Positions 34,948 to 44,576 of a DNA stretch of 64,000 nt are shown piece by piece (position 1 is the stretch's first letter; each line of letters opens with the position of its first letter). Origin of the DNA: Nemertoderma westbladi (taxonomy: Eukaryota; Xenacoelomorpha; Nemertodermatida; Nemertodermatidae); assembly GCA_032718475.1 (NCBI GenBank), contig JAUCBJ010001088.1, positions 1 through 64,000 on the forward strand. Reading direction: 5' to 3'. The notes beneath the pieces are model-generated. The model had not been told where the DNA came from. It was given only the letters and a program-made list of their open reading frames with translations, and did no database searches. The position numbers were made by a program, and so were the translations under genes.

Positions 34948-37681
34948 GATTTTTGGTGCCATAGGCTCCTCGTGCATCTGTTTTTACAATCTCCTTCGTA
35001 CTGCTGAAGATAACAAATCTATATTTCCAGATGTAGCCCCCAGAGTGGCTCTGTGTTTTTATGCTGACAATTATTTCGATTCATGCAATACTGAATCTGA
35101 GGCGATTGAGCATGTATCTCAGATGAAAGCGCTTCTCTCTTTGGGGGGATTTCATCTTGGGCAGTGGGTCTCATCATCTCGCCAAGTTCTAGGTTCTGTC
35201 CCTTCTTCTGATCTTGCAGACCCTTTGTTGAATCTTGATTTGGACGAATTACCGGTTGAGAGAGCGTTGGGTGTTCAGTGGAACTGTTTGAGTGATTGTT
35301 TTGTCTTTGAGTGCAAAATTTCAGATTCTGATGCGCCCCCTAGCAGGCGGATTGTGCTTGCTAAAGTTGCCTCGCTATTTGACCCACTGGGGCTTATCTC
35401 CCTGGTTGTATTGGTTGCCAAGGTGCTCCTTCAGGATATATGGAGGCAAGTTACATCTTGGGATACCAAATTGCCTGATAATTTAGTTCTCCGTTGGCAG
35501 TCATGGCTCAAAGACTTGCCCAATATTGATCAAGTGTCGATCCCTTGTTGTTTATTTAATGATAATACCTATAATTCCAGCACTCAACTTCATTTATTTT
35601 CAGATGCTTCTGAACTTGGTTTTGGTGCTGTGGCCTACATTCGTACTGTGTATAGTTGTGGAGACATCAGTGTCTCGTTTACTATGTCTAAATCCCGTGT
35701 GGCGCCTGTGAAACAATTGTCCATCCCCAGACTTGAGCTTCAAGGCGCTATAACTTCCGTCCGCCTGTCTGGACTTGTACAAAATGAACTAACTATTGAG
35801 TTTAATGATGTTTATTTTTGGGTGGATTCAGTAACTTGTTTGCGTTGGGTATTTTCGCAAAACTGCCGGTTTATGCCATTTGTCGCCCACCGTATTGGTG
35901 AGATATTGGATACCGCTGAGCCCCGGCAGTGGCGCTACGTACCTACTGCTGTGAACCCCGCTGATTTCTGTAGCCGTGGTATGAATGCGTCTGATTTGAC
36001 ACCTGATCACCCGTGGTTTTGTGGTCCCGATTTTTTGAAATTATCTGAGTCCGAGTCGCCTGATTTCCCTGTGGTTGATTTGAGACCTGATCCGGATGAT
36101 TGTGAAATTAAAGTCACCTTTACTATAAGCTGTGACGTTATTTGGATATGTGAGTACATAAAACGTTTTTCTAATCTCGCACGATCTCGTATATTCCCCA
36201 ATTTACAGCGGTGCATTGCCTGGATTAGCCGTTTTATATTTAATTCTCGCAATAAAGACTGCAGGTCCGGTCCTCTGTCTGTCAGTGAGCTTAACGATTC
36301 TTTAACCTTATTAATTAAAGCTGTTCAGTCGTGTGAATACCCCAATGAATTAGGAGACCTGCGCTCAGGAAAGGAGTTGTGTTCCAGTAGTTTCTTGTTA
36401 TCTCTGTCCCCTTTTCTTGATGAAAATGGTCTGCTTAGAGTTGGGGGCCGTATAAAGTCCGCAGACTTACCATATTCTACTCGTCACCCTATCATTCTTC
36501 CACACGACTCACACTTGACTAGACTGATTATCTATGATTTGCACGAGTCTATTGTCCATGAGGGTGAGGAATACACTCTAAATGTATATCAACAGCAATA
36601 CTGGTCGCCCAGAGGTCGGTCCCTTGTACGTAAATTGATCAATAGGTGCACTTTCTGTAGAAAACGTAGAGCCCATCCTGAACCCCCGCTGATGGCCGCT
36701 CTCCCCCGCTCCCGTCTCTCACCCGCCACCTTTCCCTTCCTCAATGTAGGTTTGGATTTCTGTGGTCCGTTTCTCGTTCGGCATTTCCGAAAAACTGTGA
36801 AACGTTATTGCCTTCTAGGCACCTGTCTATTAACTCGTGCGGTTCACTTAGAAGTAACCCATTCGTTAGATACTGATTCATTTTTATTGGCCTTCCATCG
36901 TCTGATTGCTCGCCGCGGTTCGCCCAGAATTGTCTACAGTGACAATGGTACGAACCTTGTAGCAGGTGAGAAAGAGCTCCGTGTGTGCCTTAAGGAGCTC
37001 AATCAGACAGTAATCTCTGATACTTTGTCTCAAAGAGGCATCCGTTGGGTTTTCTCCCCTCCTTCTGCACCACACTTCGGTGGCGTATGGGAGAGGCTAG
37101 TTAAATCCTCTAAGAAGGCCTTGAGAGCTGTACTCGGAAATCAGTGTGTAGGAGATGAACTGCTGCATTCTGTTATAGTTGAAGTTGAACACTTGCTAAA
37201 CAGCCGTCCCTTGACCCACGTCAGCGTAGATCCTGACGAACCTGAAGCTCTAACGCCGCATCATATTTTGCTTGGTAGACCAAACCCCAATCTACCTCCA
37301 GTTCTGGTTGACGATTCAGACATAAGTTCTCGTCGTCGTTGGCGCGCTACTCAGGCCTTGACTAATCAGTTCTGGTCCCGTTGGATGAGAGAGTATGTCC
37401 CGTCTCTGATTGAGAATAGGAAGTGGTTAAAGTCCCGCCGTAGCTTGTGTAAGAATGACATTGTGCTTGTCATTTTCTCCGACACACCGCGCGGTCATTG
37501 GCCCTTGGGTCGTGTTCTAGAGACCTTTCCCGGACGTGATGGAATCGTCCGGACCGTGCGTGTGCTCGTGCGTGGTAAAGAATATACCCGTCCAGCTGTG
37601 AAAGTGTGCCTGTTGGAAGAGGCAGGCGAGGTGGGCCACTTTGAAACTGAAAGTAAATGTAACTCTACTGTCGAGAGTTAG
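34948..37681 (+). pseudogene. Outer BEL RT C-terminus, RNase H, integrase
   Basis: The frame is open from the inner-element junction (34949) to TAG at 37679-37681, about 910 codons. It resumes with Phe-Gly-Ala of RT. The catalytic loop reads YADN (near 35061) instead of the YVDD typical of BEL/Pao, losing the second aspartate. RNase H follows with FSDASELGFGAVAY (35600), then integrase zinc HHCC (HESIVH, then CTFC) and the DDE core: GLDFCGP (36750), YSDNGTN (36935), GVWERLV (37085). The C-terminal DUF5641-like region is complete. Enzyme domains other than RT look intact, but the gene is separated from its 5' half by 11.4 kb. Confidence 0.93.
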
Positions 37682-37690
37682 GGCCGGCGA

Positions 37691-38097
37691 TGTTACAAAC
37701 TGCCCTTAAATCCTGCTGGTTATCGCTTGGTAGTTTAGCCCGTCGTTATACTAGCTTAGGTATATTAGTGCAATACATACCGTTTATGTTACACTGCTTC
37801 CCTGTAGGAAGGTTGCCCCATGGCCCTGCTTTCTGTATCTGCCAATAGGATTTGAGTTGGTTTTGATTTTGACCTATCACAGATCTACTGAACTGATTTT
37901 CCTATCTGTATGCTCGTTCTCTGTGATAGGTGAAATTATTTGTAAAATAAGGGTAGCTGGTATTCTTGTATTGTTATTCTTAGAAGGCCTATTCTACCTT
38001 ATTGTTAACGTGTTTTGCATATGTAATCTCTATATTAAATAATGAAATAACGATCCCGACAAAACTCGAAATCACAACGCCAATTTTTTGGTTTACA
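37691..38097 (+). repeat. 3' LTR of outer BEL/Pao element
   Basis: Begins TGTTACAAACTGCCC, ends TTGGTTTACA, followed by the ATGGG duplication. It lies 9 bp after the pol stop codon; the intervening GGGCCGGCGA is a poor polypurine tract. Confidence 0.95.
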
Positions 38098-38760
38098 ATG
38101 GGTGATCTTCCACAGTAAACCCTTCCACTTTGTTTCGTAAAGGATGCCTGTTCACCATCATGGGTGATCTTCCACAGTAAACCCTTCCACTCTGTTCCTA
38201 AAGGAATGCCTGTTCACCACCATGGGTGATCTTCCACAGAAAACCTTTCCATTCTGTTTCCTAAAGGAATGCCTGTTTACCATCATGGGTGACCTTTCAC
38301 AGAAAACCCTTCTATTCTGTTTCCTAAAAGAATGCCTGTTCACCACCATGGGTGATCTTCCACAGAAAACCCTTCCATTCTGTTTCCTAAAGGAATGCCT
38401 GTTCACCATCATGGGTGATCTTCCACAGAAAACTCTTCCACTTTGTTTCCTAAATGAATGCATGTTCACCACCATGGGCGATCTTCCACAGTAAACCCTT
38501 CCACTCTGTTTCCTAAAGGAATGCCTGTTCACCATCATGGGTGATCTTCCACAGACAACCCTTCCATTCTGTTTCCTAAAGGAATGCCTGTTCACTCACA
38601 CTCACCATGGGTGATCTTCCAAAGAAAACCCTTCCATTCTGTTTCCTAAAGGAATGCCTGTTTACCACCATGGGTGATCTTCCACAGTAAACCCTTCCAT
38701 TCTGTTTCCTAAAGGAATGCCTGTTTACCACCGTGGGTGATCTTCAACAGTTATCCTTTC
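38098..38760. repeat. 63-bp minisatellite, right part
   Basis: About ten further units, same phase and sequence as the left part. On the minus strand a 145-codon frame (38158-38595) is almost seven repeats of a 21-residue unit containing NRHSFRKQNGRV and FCGRSPM. No start, promoter or known domain supports it as a gene. Confidence 0.95.
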
Positions 38761-39219
38761 CGGTATGTTTCCCAAAGGAATACATGACTGTTTAACACCC
38801 ATGGTGTTGATCTATTAACTTAAAGGAAGAACCGGAATCTTACACCCCAAATAAAAAATGTAGAATCAGTACATTTAGTCCAAAATATAATTCTCGACCC
38901 CTAGGGTCATCGAAGAACAACAAACACACAAACACAAACAAATATAAATACATGCTAAACATACAGGTATGTGTCGCAACCCTAACCTAAGCCTACCCGC
39001 CATACACTAAATGATACCGTAATACACAACCCGTAATAACAACCCCCTGTTAGTCAGTATATCGATAACATCAATTATCATGGTGTTGATCTGTCATGGT
39101 GTTGTAAAGGCAACTTGCCACTCAGTTTCTCAAGCTGCCTTGTTTCTCCTTTATCGACCAGTGAATGATGAAAGCCACGATTAGGCTAGGCTGCAGCACA
39201 TAAAGCGCTGTTCAAAGGA
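38761..39219. other. Unique spacer
   Basis: No gene seen. CACAAACACAAAC-rich sequence around 38925 and a repeated ATGGTGTTGATCT word (38800, 39080) are the only local patterns. Confidence 0.4.
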
Positions 39220-39241
39220 TGCTGCCCCGTCTAGTGTCTAC

Positions 39242-39300
39242 GGATCGAACCAGGGATTCCTAACTGGAAGCCCAGGAATGCCACTAGACCAAGCTGCTTT
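39242..39300 (-). repeat. tRNA-like element, SINE head or tRNA pseudogene
   Basis: On the minus strand an A box, TGGTCTAGTGG (39281-39291), and a B box-like GGTTCGATCC (39242-39251) sit about 30 bp apart, as in a tRNA. An intervening stem ATTCCT and AGGAAT could be a distorted anticodon arm. The B box lacks one base of the consensus and acceptor pairing is poor, so this is a tRNA-derived SINE head or pseudogene, not a working tRNA. Confidence 0.55.
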
Positions 39301-39332
39301 TATGATATAATCTATTAATTTTATTATTTAAG

Positions 39333-39530
39333 GTGGATGATGTTGTTAATGAGTTTGCGAATATGTCAGAAGTGCGAAAATGTAAGGGGCCGGAACGAAA
39401 CGGAGAGAATTCGGAACGAAATGACGATGATTGCAACGATAGTGAGAGTGGCAATGAAACCTTAGACTCTGGTGATGATGAAACCTCAGATGAAAGCAGT
39501 GATATCGATGAAGATGATATTGTTAGTTAA
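39333..39530 (+). CDS. Probable acidic exon of a host gene
   Basis: An AG acceptor at 39331-39332 preceded by T-rich ATTTTATTATTTA opens a frame of 65 codons to TAA at 39528. The product is very acidic, with Asp, Glu and Ser making up most of the last 40 residues (an ESGNETLDSGDDE-like stretch). There is no ATG at the start, consistent with an internal exon; a possible donor, GTTAGT, lies at 39523 just before the stop. The next acceptor-started exon at 40181 also begins with acidic sequence, so the two may belong together. No family is recognised; acidic tails of this kind occur in many nuclear proteins. Confidence 0.4.
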   Translation: MDDVVNEFANMSEVRKCKGPERNGENSERNDDDCNDSESGNETLDSGDDETSDESSDIDEDDIVS

Positions 39531-39659
39531 ATTAAAATACCATTTTATTTAAATTATTTGAAATCTTTTCAGATTGGATACGAATCTTTGGTTTAGACCC
39601 GCGGACTTTATTAGCAGAGACTGCACTACTACTGCAGTCACAGCTGATATCAATAAAAT

Positions 39660-40145
39660 GTTTATTCAGATATCAAAGTTACTACTAAATGAGTCTATAA
39701 AGAGAACTGTTCTGCTACTAAAGTTAAGTTTCTACTAAATAAGTCAATAAAGAGAACTGTCATGCTACTAAAGTTAAGTTACTACTAAATAAGTCTATGC
39801 CAAGCAGAAGGACTGTCCTGCTACTAAAGTTAAGTTGCTACTAAATAAGTCTATAAAGAGAACTGTCCTGCTACTAAAGTTAAGTTACTACTAAATAAGT
39901 CTATAAAGAGAACTGTCCTGCTACTAAAGTTAAGTTACTACTAAATAAGTCTATAAAGAGAACTGTCCTGCTACTAAAGTTAAGTTACTACTAAATAAGT
40001 CTATAAAGAGAATAGTCCTGCTACTAAAGTTAAGTTACTACTAAATAAGTCTATAAAGAGAACAGTCATGCTACTAAAGTTAAGTTGCTACTAAATAAGT
40101 CTATAAAGAGAACAGTCCTGCTACTAAAGTTAAGTTACTACTAAA
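39660..40145. repeat. 50-bp tandem repeat in putative intron
   Basis: About nine copies of a 50-bp unit with CTACTAAATAAGTCTATAAA, GAGAACTGTCCTG and CTACTAAAGTTAAGTTA. It lies between the two putative exons. Confidence 0.92.
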
Positions 40146-40180
40146 TTTTGCTTAGTTTAGTTACCTTATTACATTTACAG

Positions 40181-41830
40181 TATGATATACCAGATGAAGC
40201 TAGCAGTGGTACCAACAATCAAGATGATGAATTCAATGATGACGCATGTTCTTCGGGTTTCCTTGTTAACTCCATTAACTATATTGCTAAGAATGGGGAA
40301 GGATCATCAGCTGTAACAACCCCCTTAATTGTTCCTGATATTCCCGTTGGAACCCCACTCTCCATACCAGTTCGGTACCCCACTCTCCATACCAGATGGA
40401 TCCCCACTCTCCGTACCAGTTGGATCCCCACTCTCTGTACCAGTTCGGATCCCCACTCTCTGCCCCACCAGTTGGATCCCCACTCTCTGCCCCACCAGTT
40501 GGATCCCCACTCTCTGCCTCACCAGCTGGATCCCCACTCTCTGCCCCACCAGTTGGATCCCCACTCTCTGCCCCACCAGTTGGATCCCCACTCTCTGCCC
40601 CACCGATTTGGATCCCCACTCTCTGCACCACCAGTTGGATCCCCACTCTCTGCCCCACCAGTTGGATCCCCACTCTCTGCACCACCGGTTGGATCCCCAC
40701 TCTCTGCCCCACCAGTTGGATCCCCACTCTCTGTACCACCAGTTGGATCCCCATTCTCTGCCCCACCAGTTGGATCCCCACTCTCTGCACCACCAGATGG
40801 ATCCCCACTCTCTGCCCCACCAGTTGGATCCCCACTCTCTTCCCCACCAGTTGGATCCCCACTCTCCGCCCCACCAGATGGATCCCCACTCTCTGTACCA
40901 GTCGGATCCTCACTCTCTGCACCGGTTAAATCCCCACTATCTGCAACTTTGATGGATGTCGACATGGTGGGACATCTTGTCCTTGAAGATACTGTCGAAT
41001 ATGAGACAACATATCCAGCTAATGAGCCCCCTAATCAATCTGTTACTGTTCTCACACCTAAGATGTCCAATACTAATGGCATCAATGACATTGATAGTCG
41101 CCGAGTGGTAAAGCCAAAAACCAAATGGACTATAAACTCAGCGATTGAAAAACTGAGAGACAGAATCGACAGTCATAAATTGGCTGGTCCTGATTCCGCA
41201 CAGACCATAGCTCTATCTGATTCCGGAAAGACGGTGGCTCAACCGGTTTCCGGACCGACGGTGGCTCAACCGGTTTCCGGACAGACGGTGGCTCAACCGG
41301 TTTCCGGACAGACGGTGGCTCAACCGGTTTCCGGACAGAAGGTGGCTCAACCGGTTTCCGGACCGACGGTGACTCTACCAGAAGGTGTCCAGCTACGGGA
41401 CTGCAGCGTCTACTTAAATGGATCCCGACCACTCTGTACTTCGACACCGATACGCGGCACCAATAGAGATAACGATCGCAAACTCTGTACCATCGATATG
41501 CAATCCAGAGATGTTCCTAGGGCTTCTAAAGCCATTGCAAGTTACAACAGTACAGTTCCTAGGTACCGGAATACCGCTGCCCGGGATGCCCCACCCATTG
41601 CTAGACAACGCGATGGTCCTGCGCGCTCAACCTCGCAGCATTCGTCACATTCTGCCGGTCTTCGTTCGCAACAAAGTCGTACTGTGGATGGTCGTGGAGG
41701 AGTGATAAACCCCAGAGGAACCAATAAGGAGGCAGTTGGAAATAAACCCAACCCATTGGATAATCAGATGACATCAAGTAATGGTAAATTCAATTGGACG
41801 TGTGTGAATAATGTTATAGTCATCGACTAA
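40181..41830 (+). CDS. Large repeat-rich exon, unrecognised protein
   Basis: A likely acceptor (TTACCTTATTACATTTACAG, ending 40180) opens a 549-codon frame to TAA at 41828. Order: an acidic stretch (residues 1-30), a Pro/Ser region built from 24- to 27-bp units (40345-40945) whose main 9-residue form is SPLSAPPVG, a non-repetitive segment, about six copies of a second 9-residue unit close to GQTVAQPVS (41224-41385), and a Ser/Arg/Asn-rich C-terminus. No domain is recognised. Repeats of this kind suit an extended, possibly secreted or structural protein, but no signal peptide is visible. Three +1 length changes in the first repeat move the frame and then restore it. No AATAAA was seen right after the stop. 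Confidence 0.5.
   Translation, partial: YDIPDEASSGTNNQDDEFNDDACSSGFLVNSINYIAKNGEGSSAVTTPLIVPDIPVGTPLSIPVRYPTLHTRWIPTLRTSWIPTLCTSSDPHSLPHQLDPHSLPHQLDPHSLPHQLDPHSLPHQLDPHSLPHQLDPHSLPHRFGSPLSAPPVGSPLSAPPVGSPLSAPPVGSPLSAPPVGSPLSVPPVGSPFSAPPVGSPLSAPPDGSPLSAPPVGSPLSSPPVGSPLSAPPDGSPLSVPVGSSLSAPVKSPLSATLMDVDMVGHLVLEDTVEYETTYPANEPPNQSVTVLTPKMSNTNGINDIDSRRVVKPKTKWTINSAIEKLRDRIDSHKLAGPDSAQTIALSDSGKTVAQPVSGPTVAQPVSGQTVAQPVSGQTVAQPVSGQKVAQPVSGPTVTLPEGVQLRDCSVYLNGSRPLCTSTPIRGTNRDNDRKLCTIDMQSRDVPRASKAIASYNSTVPRYRNTAARDAPPIARQRDGPARSTSQHSSHSAGLRSQQSRTVDGRGGVINPRGTNKEAVGNKPNPLDNQMTSSNGKFNWTCVNNVIVID
40345..40945. repeat. 24/27-bp coding minisatellite
   Basis: About 23 units of CCCCACTCTCTG plus CCCCACCAGTTGGAT (27 bp) or its 24-bp short form. 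All three forward frames and two reverse frames lack stops here, so the frames other than the one joined to the flanking coding region are shadows. Confidence 0.95.
41224..41385 (+). repeat. 27-bp in-frame repeat in the same exon
   Basis: Six tandem copies of a 27-bp unit carrying CCGGACAGACGGTGGCTC and AACCGGTTT. It is in frame throughout. Confidence 0.95.
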
Positions 41831-42127
41831 TTAACTATTAATTGTTTTACTAACCGACAACTATAAAAATTTACATAAATACTATTTCATATAGGAATAT
41901 TTTCAGCATTCATTCATTGTCAATTTAATATGATATAGAATTGTTATTGTTATTTATATTGTTTTGTTGTTAAGATCGCCTTAGTTGTGCGATATCTTCA
42001 GGTTGGGACGATATGAACATAAGTGGGACACTGCCGTCCCTTTATGGAGCGGGACAGAATGAGGATACTGAGTGTCTTTCTTACGTAAGAATGGTAGTTG
42101 GCTCTTAGTAGCAAATATTCAGAGCGG
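41831..42127. other. 3' flank of the repeat-rich exon
   Basis: AT-rich; no gene. It may be 3' untranslated sequence. Confidence 0.4.
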
Positions 42128-42400
42128 GTGATGGTATGGGTGACACAACCTACTGGTTCCAGAAGTTGAGGAAAACCCGCCCAGTACCTAACTGATCTAG
42201 ACTTTGCTGATGACTAGAGGGCGCCCCAACAGCTCCACAGCTCATTAGAACAGACTGCTTCTAGTGTTGGTCTATTTGTTAACTCCACGAAGAACAAAAT
42301 GTTGATAGTTTTGACAGTTTAGACTTTGACAGTTCTCAGGAATGACTCAACATATGAGCCAATTCTATAAAGATGGTGTGGTTGAGCATCTGGTAAAAAA
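42128..42400 (+). pseudogene. Degenerate RTE-like RT fragment
   Basis: Collinear with 57240-57480 of the intact RTE-like element: shared words include CTAACTGATCTAGACTTTGC, TCCACAGCTCATTAGAACA and TCTAGTGTTGGTCTATTTGT. It has an internal deletion after the FADD region and several frame breaks. It is a dead copy of the same LINE family. Confidence 0.85.
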
Positions 42401-43140
42401 AAGGTAAAACTTTAGGGAAACCTGTGGCATGGACTGGCATCGAATCGAATCGAAAGAAATTTTTCGTCTTCGATTTCCAATATATTTTTCGATTCGATAT
42501 CGATTCGACTCAGGTAAAAAATTTCTACTTTGATTCGATTATTCGACCTTTGATTATGAACTTAATTACTTGTCATCAAATATACATTATAAATTTTATT
42601 CTCAAATTGTTACTTTTTTCCTTAGGGAAAAAATTAACCAATAGGAATGCATTCATTTTACTTTTTCCCGCTTATTATTTTTGATTTTCCCTATCCTGGC
42701 GAACTATTTTTGGTGGAATTTCTTAATTTTATTTCAAGTGTTGAAATAGCATCGAAGTAGGAAAGGTGTGAAAGTAATTTAAGCAAAATCCATTCAAACA
42801 CTCTTTATGTTTGTTAAGCGGCTCTTTAGTTACGTAATAAATATCCGAGAACACTAAATTATTGTAACATTGAGTAAAGCGGCATCAGGAGTTGAAGAGT
42901 ACAATAATTGGAAACGCGGTAACTATATGGAAGCAATATATTGTAAAATACTGCAGTTTAATTTATTTTGTACCACTACATCACTGTACGTTTTATTAAA
43001 GAATTGAGCAACAAAAAGTACTAATTTAAAAATAAAATTAGTATTACATGGGAAAAAAACGTAGATAATTGATAATTATTAAAAATATATTAAGACTTAA
43101 GACTGCCTGTTCAATAGTTTTTCTAAGTGCATTCGGTGGG
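42401..43140. other. AT-rich spacer
   Basis: Nothing coding is supported. A short ATCGAATCG-type run occurs at 42440-42510. Confidence 0.4.
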
Positions 43141-43161
43141 GTAGTGAATGTTAGGGACAAG

Positions 43162-43172
43162 TGGCTGAACTG
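43162..43172 (+). promoter_or_regulatory. Pol III A-box-like sequence
   Basis: TGGCTGAACTG fits the A-box consensus TRGYNNARNNG at every position. It is 4 bases upstream of the hammerhead. Confidence 0.55.
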
Positions 43173-43175
43173 GTT

Positions 43176-43221
43176 AGCGCTACTGATGAGGCCTGATAGG
43201 CCGAAACGTACGTATAGCGCT
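43176..43221 (+). ncRNA. Hammerhead ribozyme, short stem III
   Basis: All conserved parts are in order. Stem I: AGCGCTA (43176-43182) with TAGCGCT (43215-43221), 7 bp. Core box CTGATGA (43183-43189). Stem II: GGCC (43190-43193) with GGCC (43199-43202) around loop TGATA. GAA (43203-43205). Stem III: ACG with CGT (43206-43208, 43211-43213), closed only by TA. The cleavage-site base is A43214 in GTA, which satisfies the NUH rule. The very short stem III is like the type I hammerheads of Penelope-like elements and animal retrozymes, which are thought to act partly as dimers; ACGTACGT is self-complementary and would allow this. No second copy was seen in the window. Confidence 0.88.
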
Positions 43222-43232
43222 GGTTCAACCCC
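43222..43232 (+). promoter_or_regulatory. Pol III B-box-like sequence
   Basis: GGTTCAACCCC fits GGTTCRANNCC at every position. It begins right after stem I, 49 nt after the A-box-like sequence, a spacing known in tRNA genes with long arms. Confidence 0.6.
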
Positions 43233-43250
43233 CGGTGACGCGCTTTCTCA

Positions 43251-43256
43251 TTTTTT
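43251..43256 (+). terminator. T6 run, possible Pol III terminator
   Basis: TTTTTT follows the B box by 18 bases. Runs of four or more T end Pol III transcripts; alone this is weak evidence in AT-rich DNA. Confidence 0.4.
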
Positions 43257-43377
43257 CTATTTATGAACAAAACCATAATATTACATCTTTAATTACAGTT
43301 GCATTACCAGCTCAACTCCAATTTACTTATAATAATATATAAAATACCTCGAGAATAGTGAACAGTCATCTGTCCAA

Positions 43378-44576
43378 ATCAATTCGGGTTTAGGAAAAAA
43401 TTCACGACAACTTTTGCTGTTCTTAATATTGTAGAAAATATTCGTACCGCCTTAGATAATAAATAATCCACTTCAGTTGTATATAATATAGACCTAAAGA
43501 AAGCTTTCGACTCTTTGGACATAGGAATTCTTCTGAAGAAACTTTGCTCGTACGGTATCCGCGGGACTCCTCACTCTCTACTTACAGATTACCTATCTGA
43601 ACGTTCCCAGTTTGTTTCCATAGCCAATATCCATTCTTCCATCAAACCGGTCACCTGTGGAGTTCCCCATGGATCTATTTTAGGACCACTTCTATTCCTC
43701 CTATATATCAACGACCTACCAAATTCCAGTAAACTTCGAACCACTTTATTCGCTGATGATACCAGCCTTAGCCATACAACAGCATCGGTTAGCGATATGT
43801 TTCTATCGGTTAACTCAAATCTGACAAGTGTATCTAAGTGGATAAAGGATAATAAATTAACAATAAACCTCAAAAAAACAGAATATACAATTTTTTCCAA
43901 TCTCCACGGCAACTTCAGACAGTTAAACCCAATTCATATTGATGGCAAACAAATTAAACAAGTTTCAGTTTCCAAGTACTTAGGCCTACACATAGACAGT
44001 AAACTAACATTTCGCCAACATGTCCAGTATGTTCTCAATAAAATATCTAAATCCGGTGGCATTTTTTTCAGACTAAGACATTTACTCCCCCTCCAAATAA
44101 TGCGTACCCTATTCTTTTCTCTTATCTATCCTTACATAAACTACGGGTTAGTTGTATGGGGGGGTACATACTCTTCGATCTTAAAACCTTTACGAATTAA
44201 AATTAATAAAATAGTTAGGTGCTTATCTTTCAGCCACCGCCGATCATCTTCAATTCCTATCTACCGTAAGCTACAAATCTTACCCCTTGAAGCTTTATAT
44301 AAGCACCAAATCTGTAATCTAATGTACGATATATCCCGTAACCCTAAACACCCACTGGCATATTTATTTCGTAAAACTGCTTCTATCCATTCATATAATA
44401 CTCGCTCTTCTAAATCTGGCCATTTTAATCTCCCTTCAGTCCGTCTTGAAGTTGCCCACCAATCTGTTGCTTTTCAAGGCCCTCTACTATGGAATTCACT
44501 GTCTGATGACCTTCGAAATATTGTTGTTAAATCAATCTTTGCCAAACAACTAAAAAGACATTTACTTGATCTATAA
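43378..44576 (+). pseudogene. Non-LTR reverse transcriptase, truncated
   Basis: A single frame with one TAA (about 43465-43467) before a clean 353-codon stretch. RT signs: DLKKAFDSL (palm A), CGVPHGSILGPLLFLLYIND (motif B), LFADDTSL (catalytic loop), then VSVSKYLGLHIDSKLTF and the C-terminal thumb and tail, ending in a helix with FAKQLKRHLLDL. This order and motif spelling are those of CR1/Jockey-type elements; exact clade is not certain. With the missing N-terminus and the stop it cannot work as such. Confidence 0.88.

Larger units (their letters stand above)
16811..38097 (+). mobile_element. Outer BEL/Pao LTR retrotransposon, nested and decayed
   Basis: Two 407-bp LTRs (16811-17217, 37691-38097) start TGTTA and end TTTACA. 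They are flanked by a perfect 5-bp duplication, ATGGG (16806-16810 and 38098-38102), inside the 63-bp minisatellite. By eye the LTRs differ at eight positions, about 98.0% identical. The coding order is gag coiled coil, DUF1759-type capsid, CCHC knuckle, aspartic protease, RT, RNase H, integrase, which is the BEL/Pao order. Gag and the start of pol carry several stops and frame changes. The element is split by a TTAA transposon and by a younger BEL/Pao element. Without these two inserts it would be about 7.8 kb. Confidence 0.95.

Noticed and set aside
40287-40965. Minus-strand and alternative-frame ORFs over the 27-bp repeat
   Set aside because: They are shadows of a repeat without stops in five frames; only the frame joined to non-repetitive coding sequence is kept.
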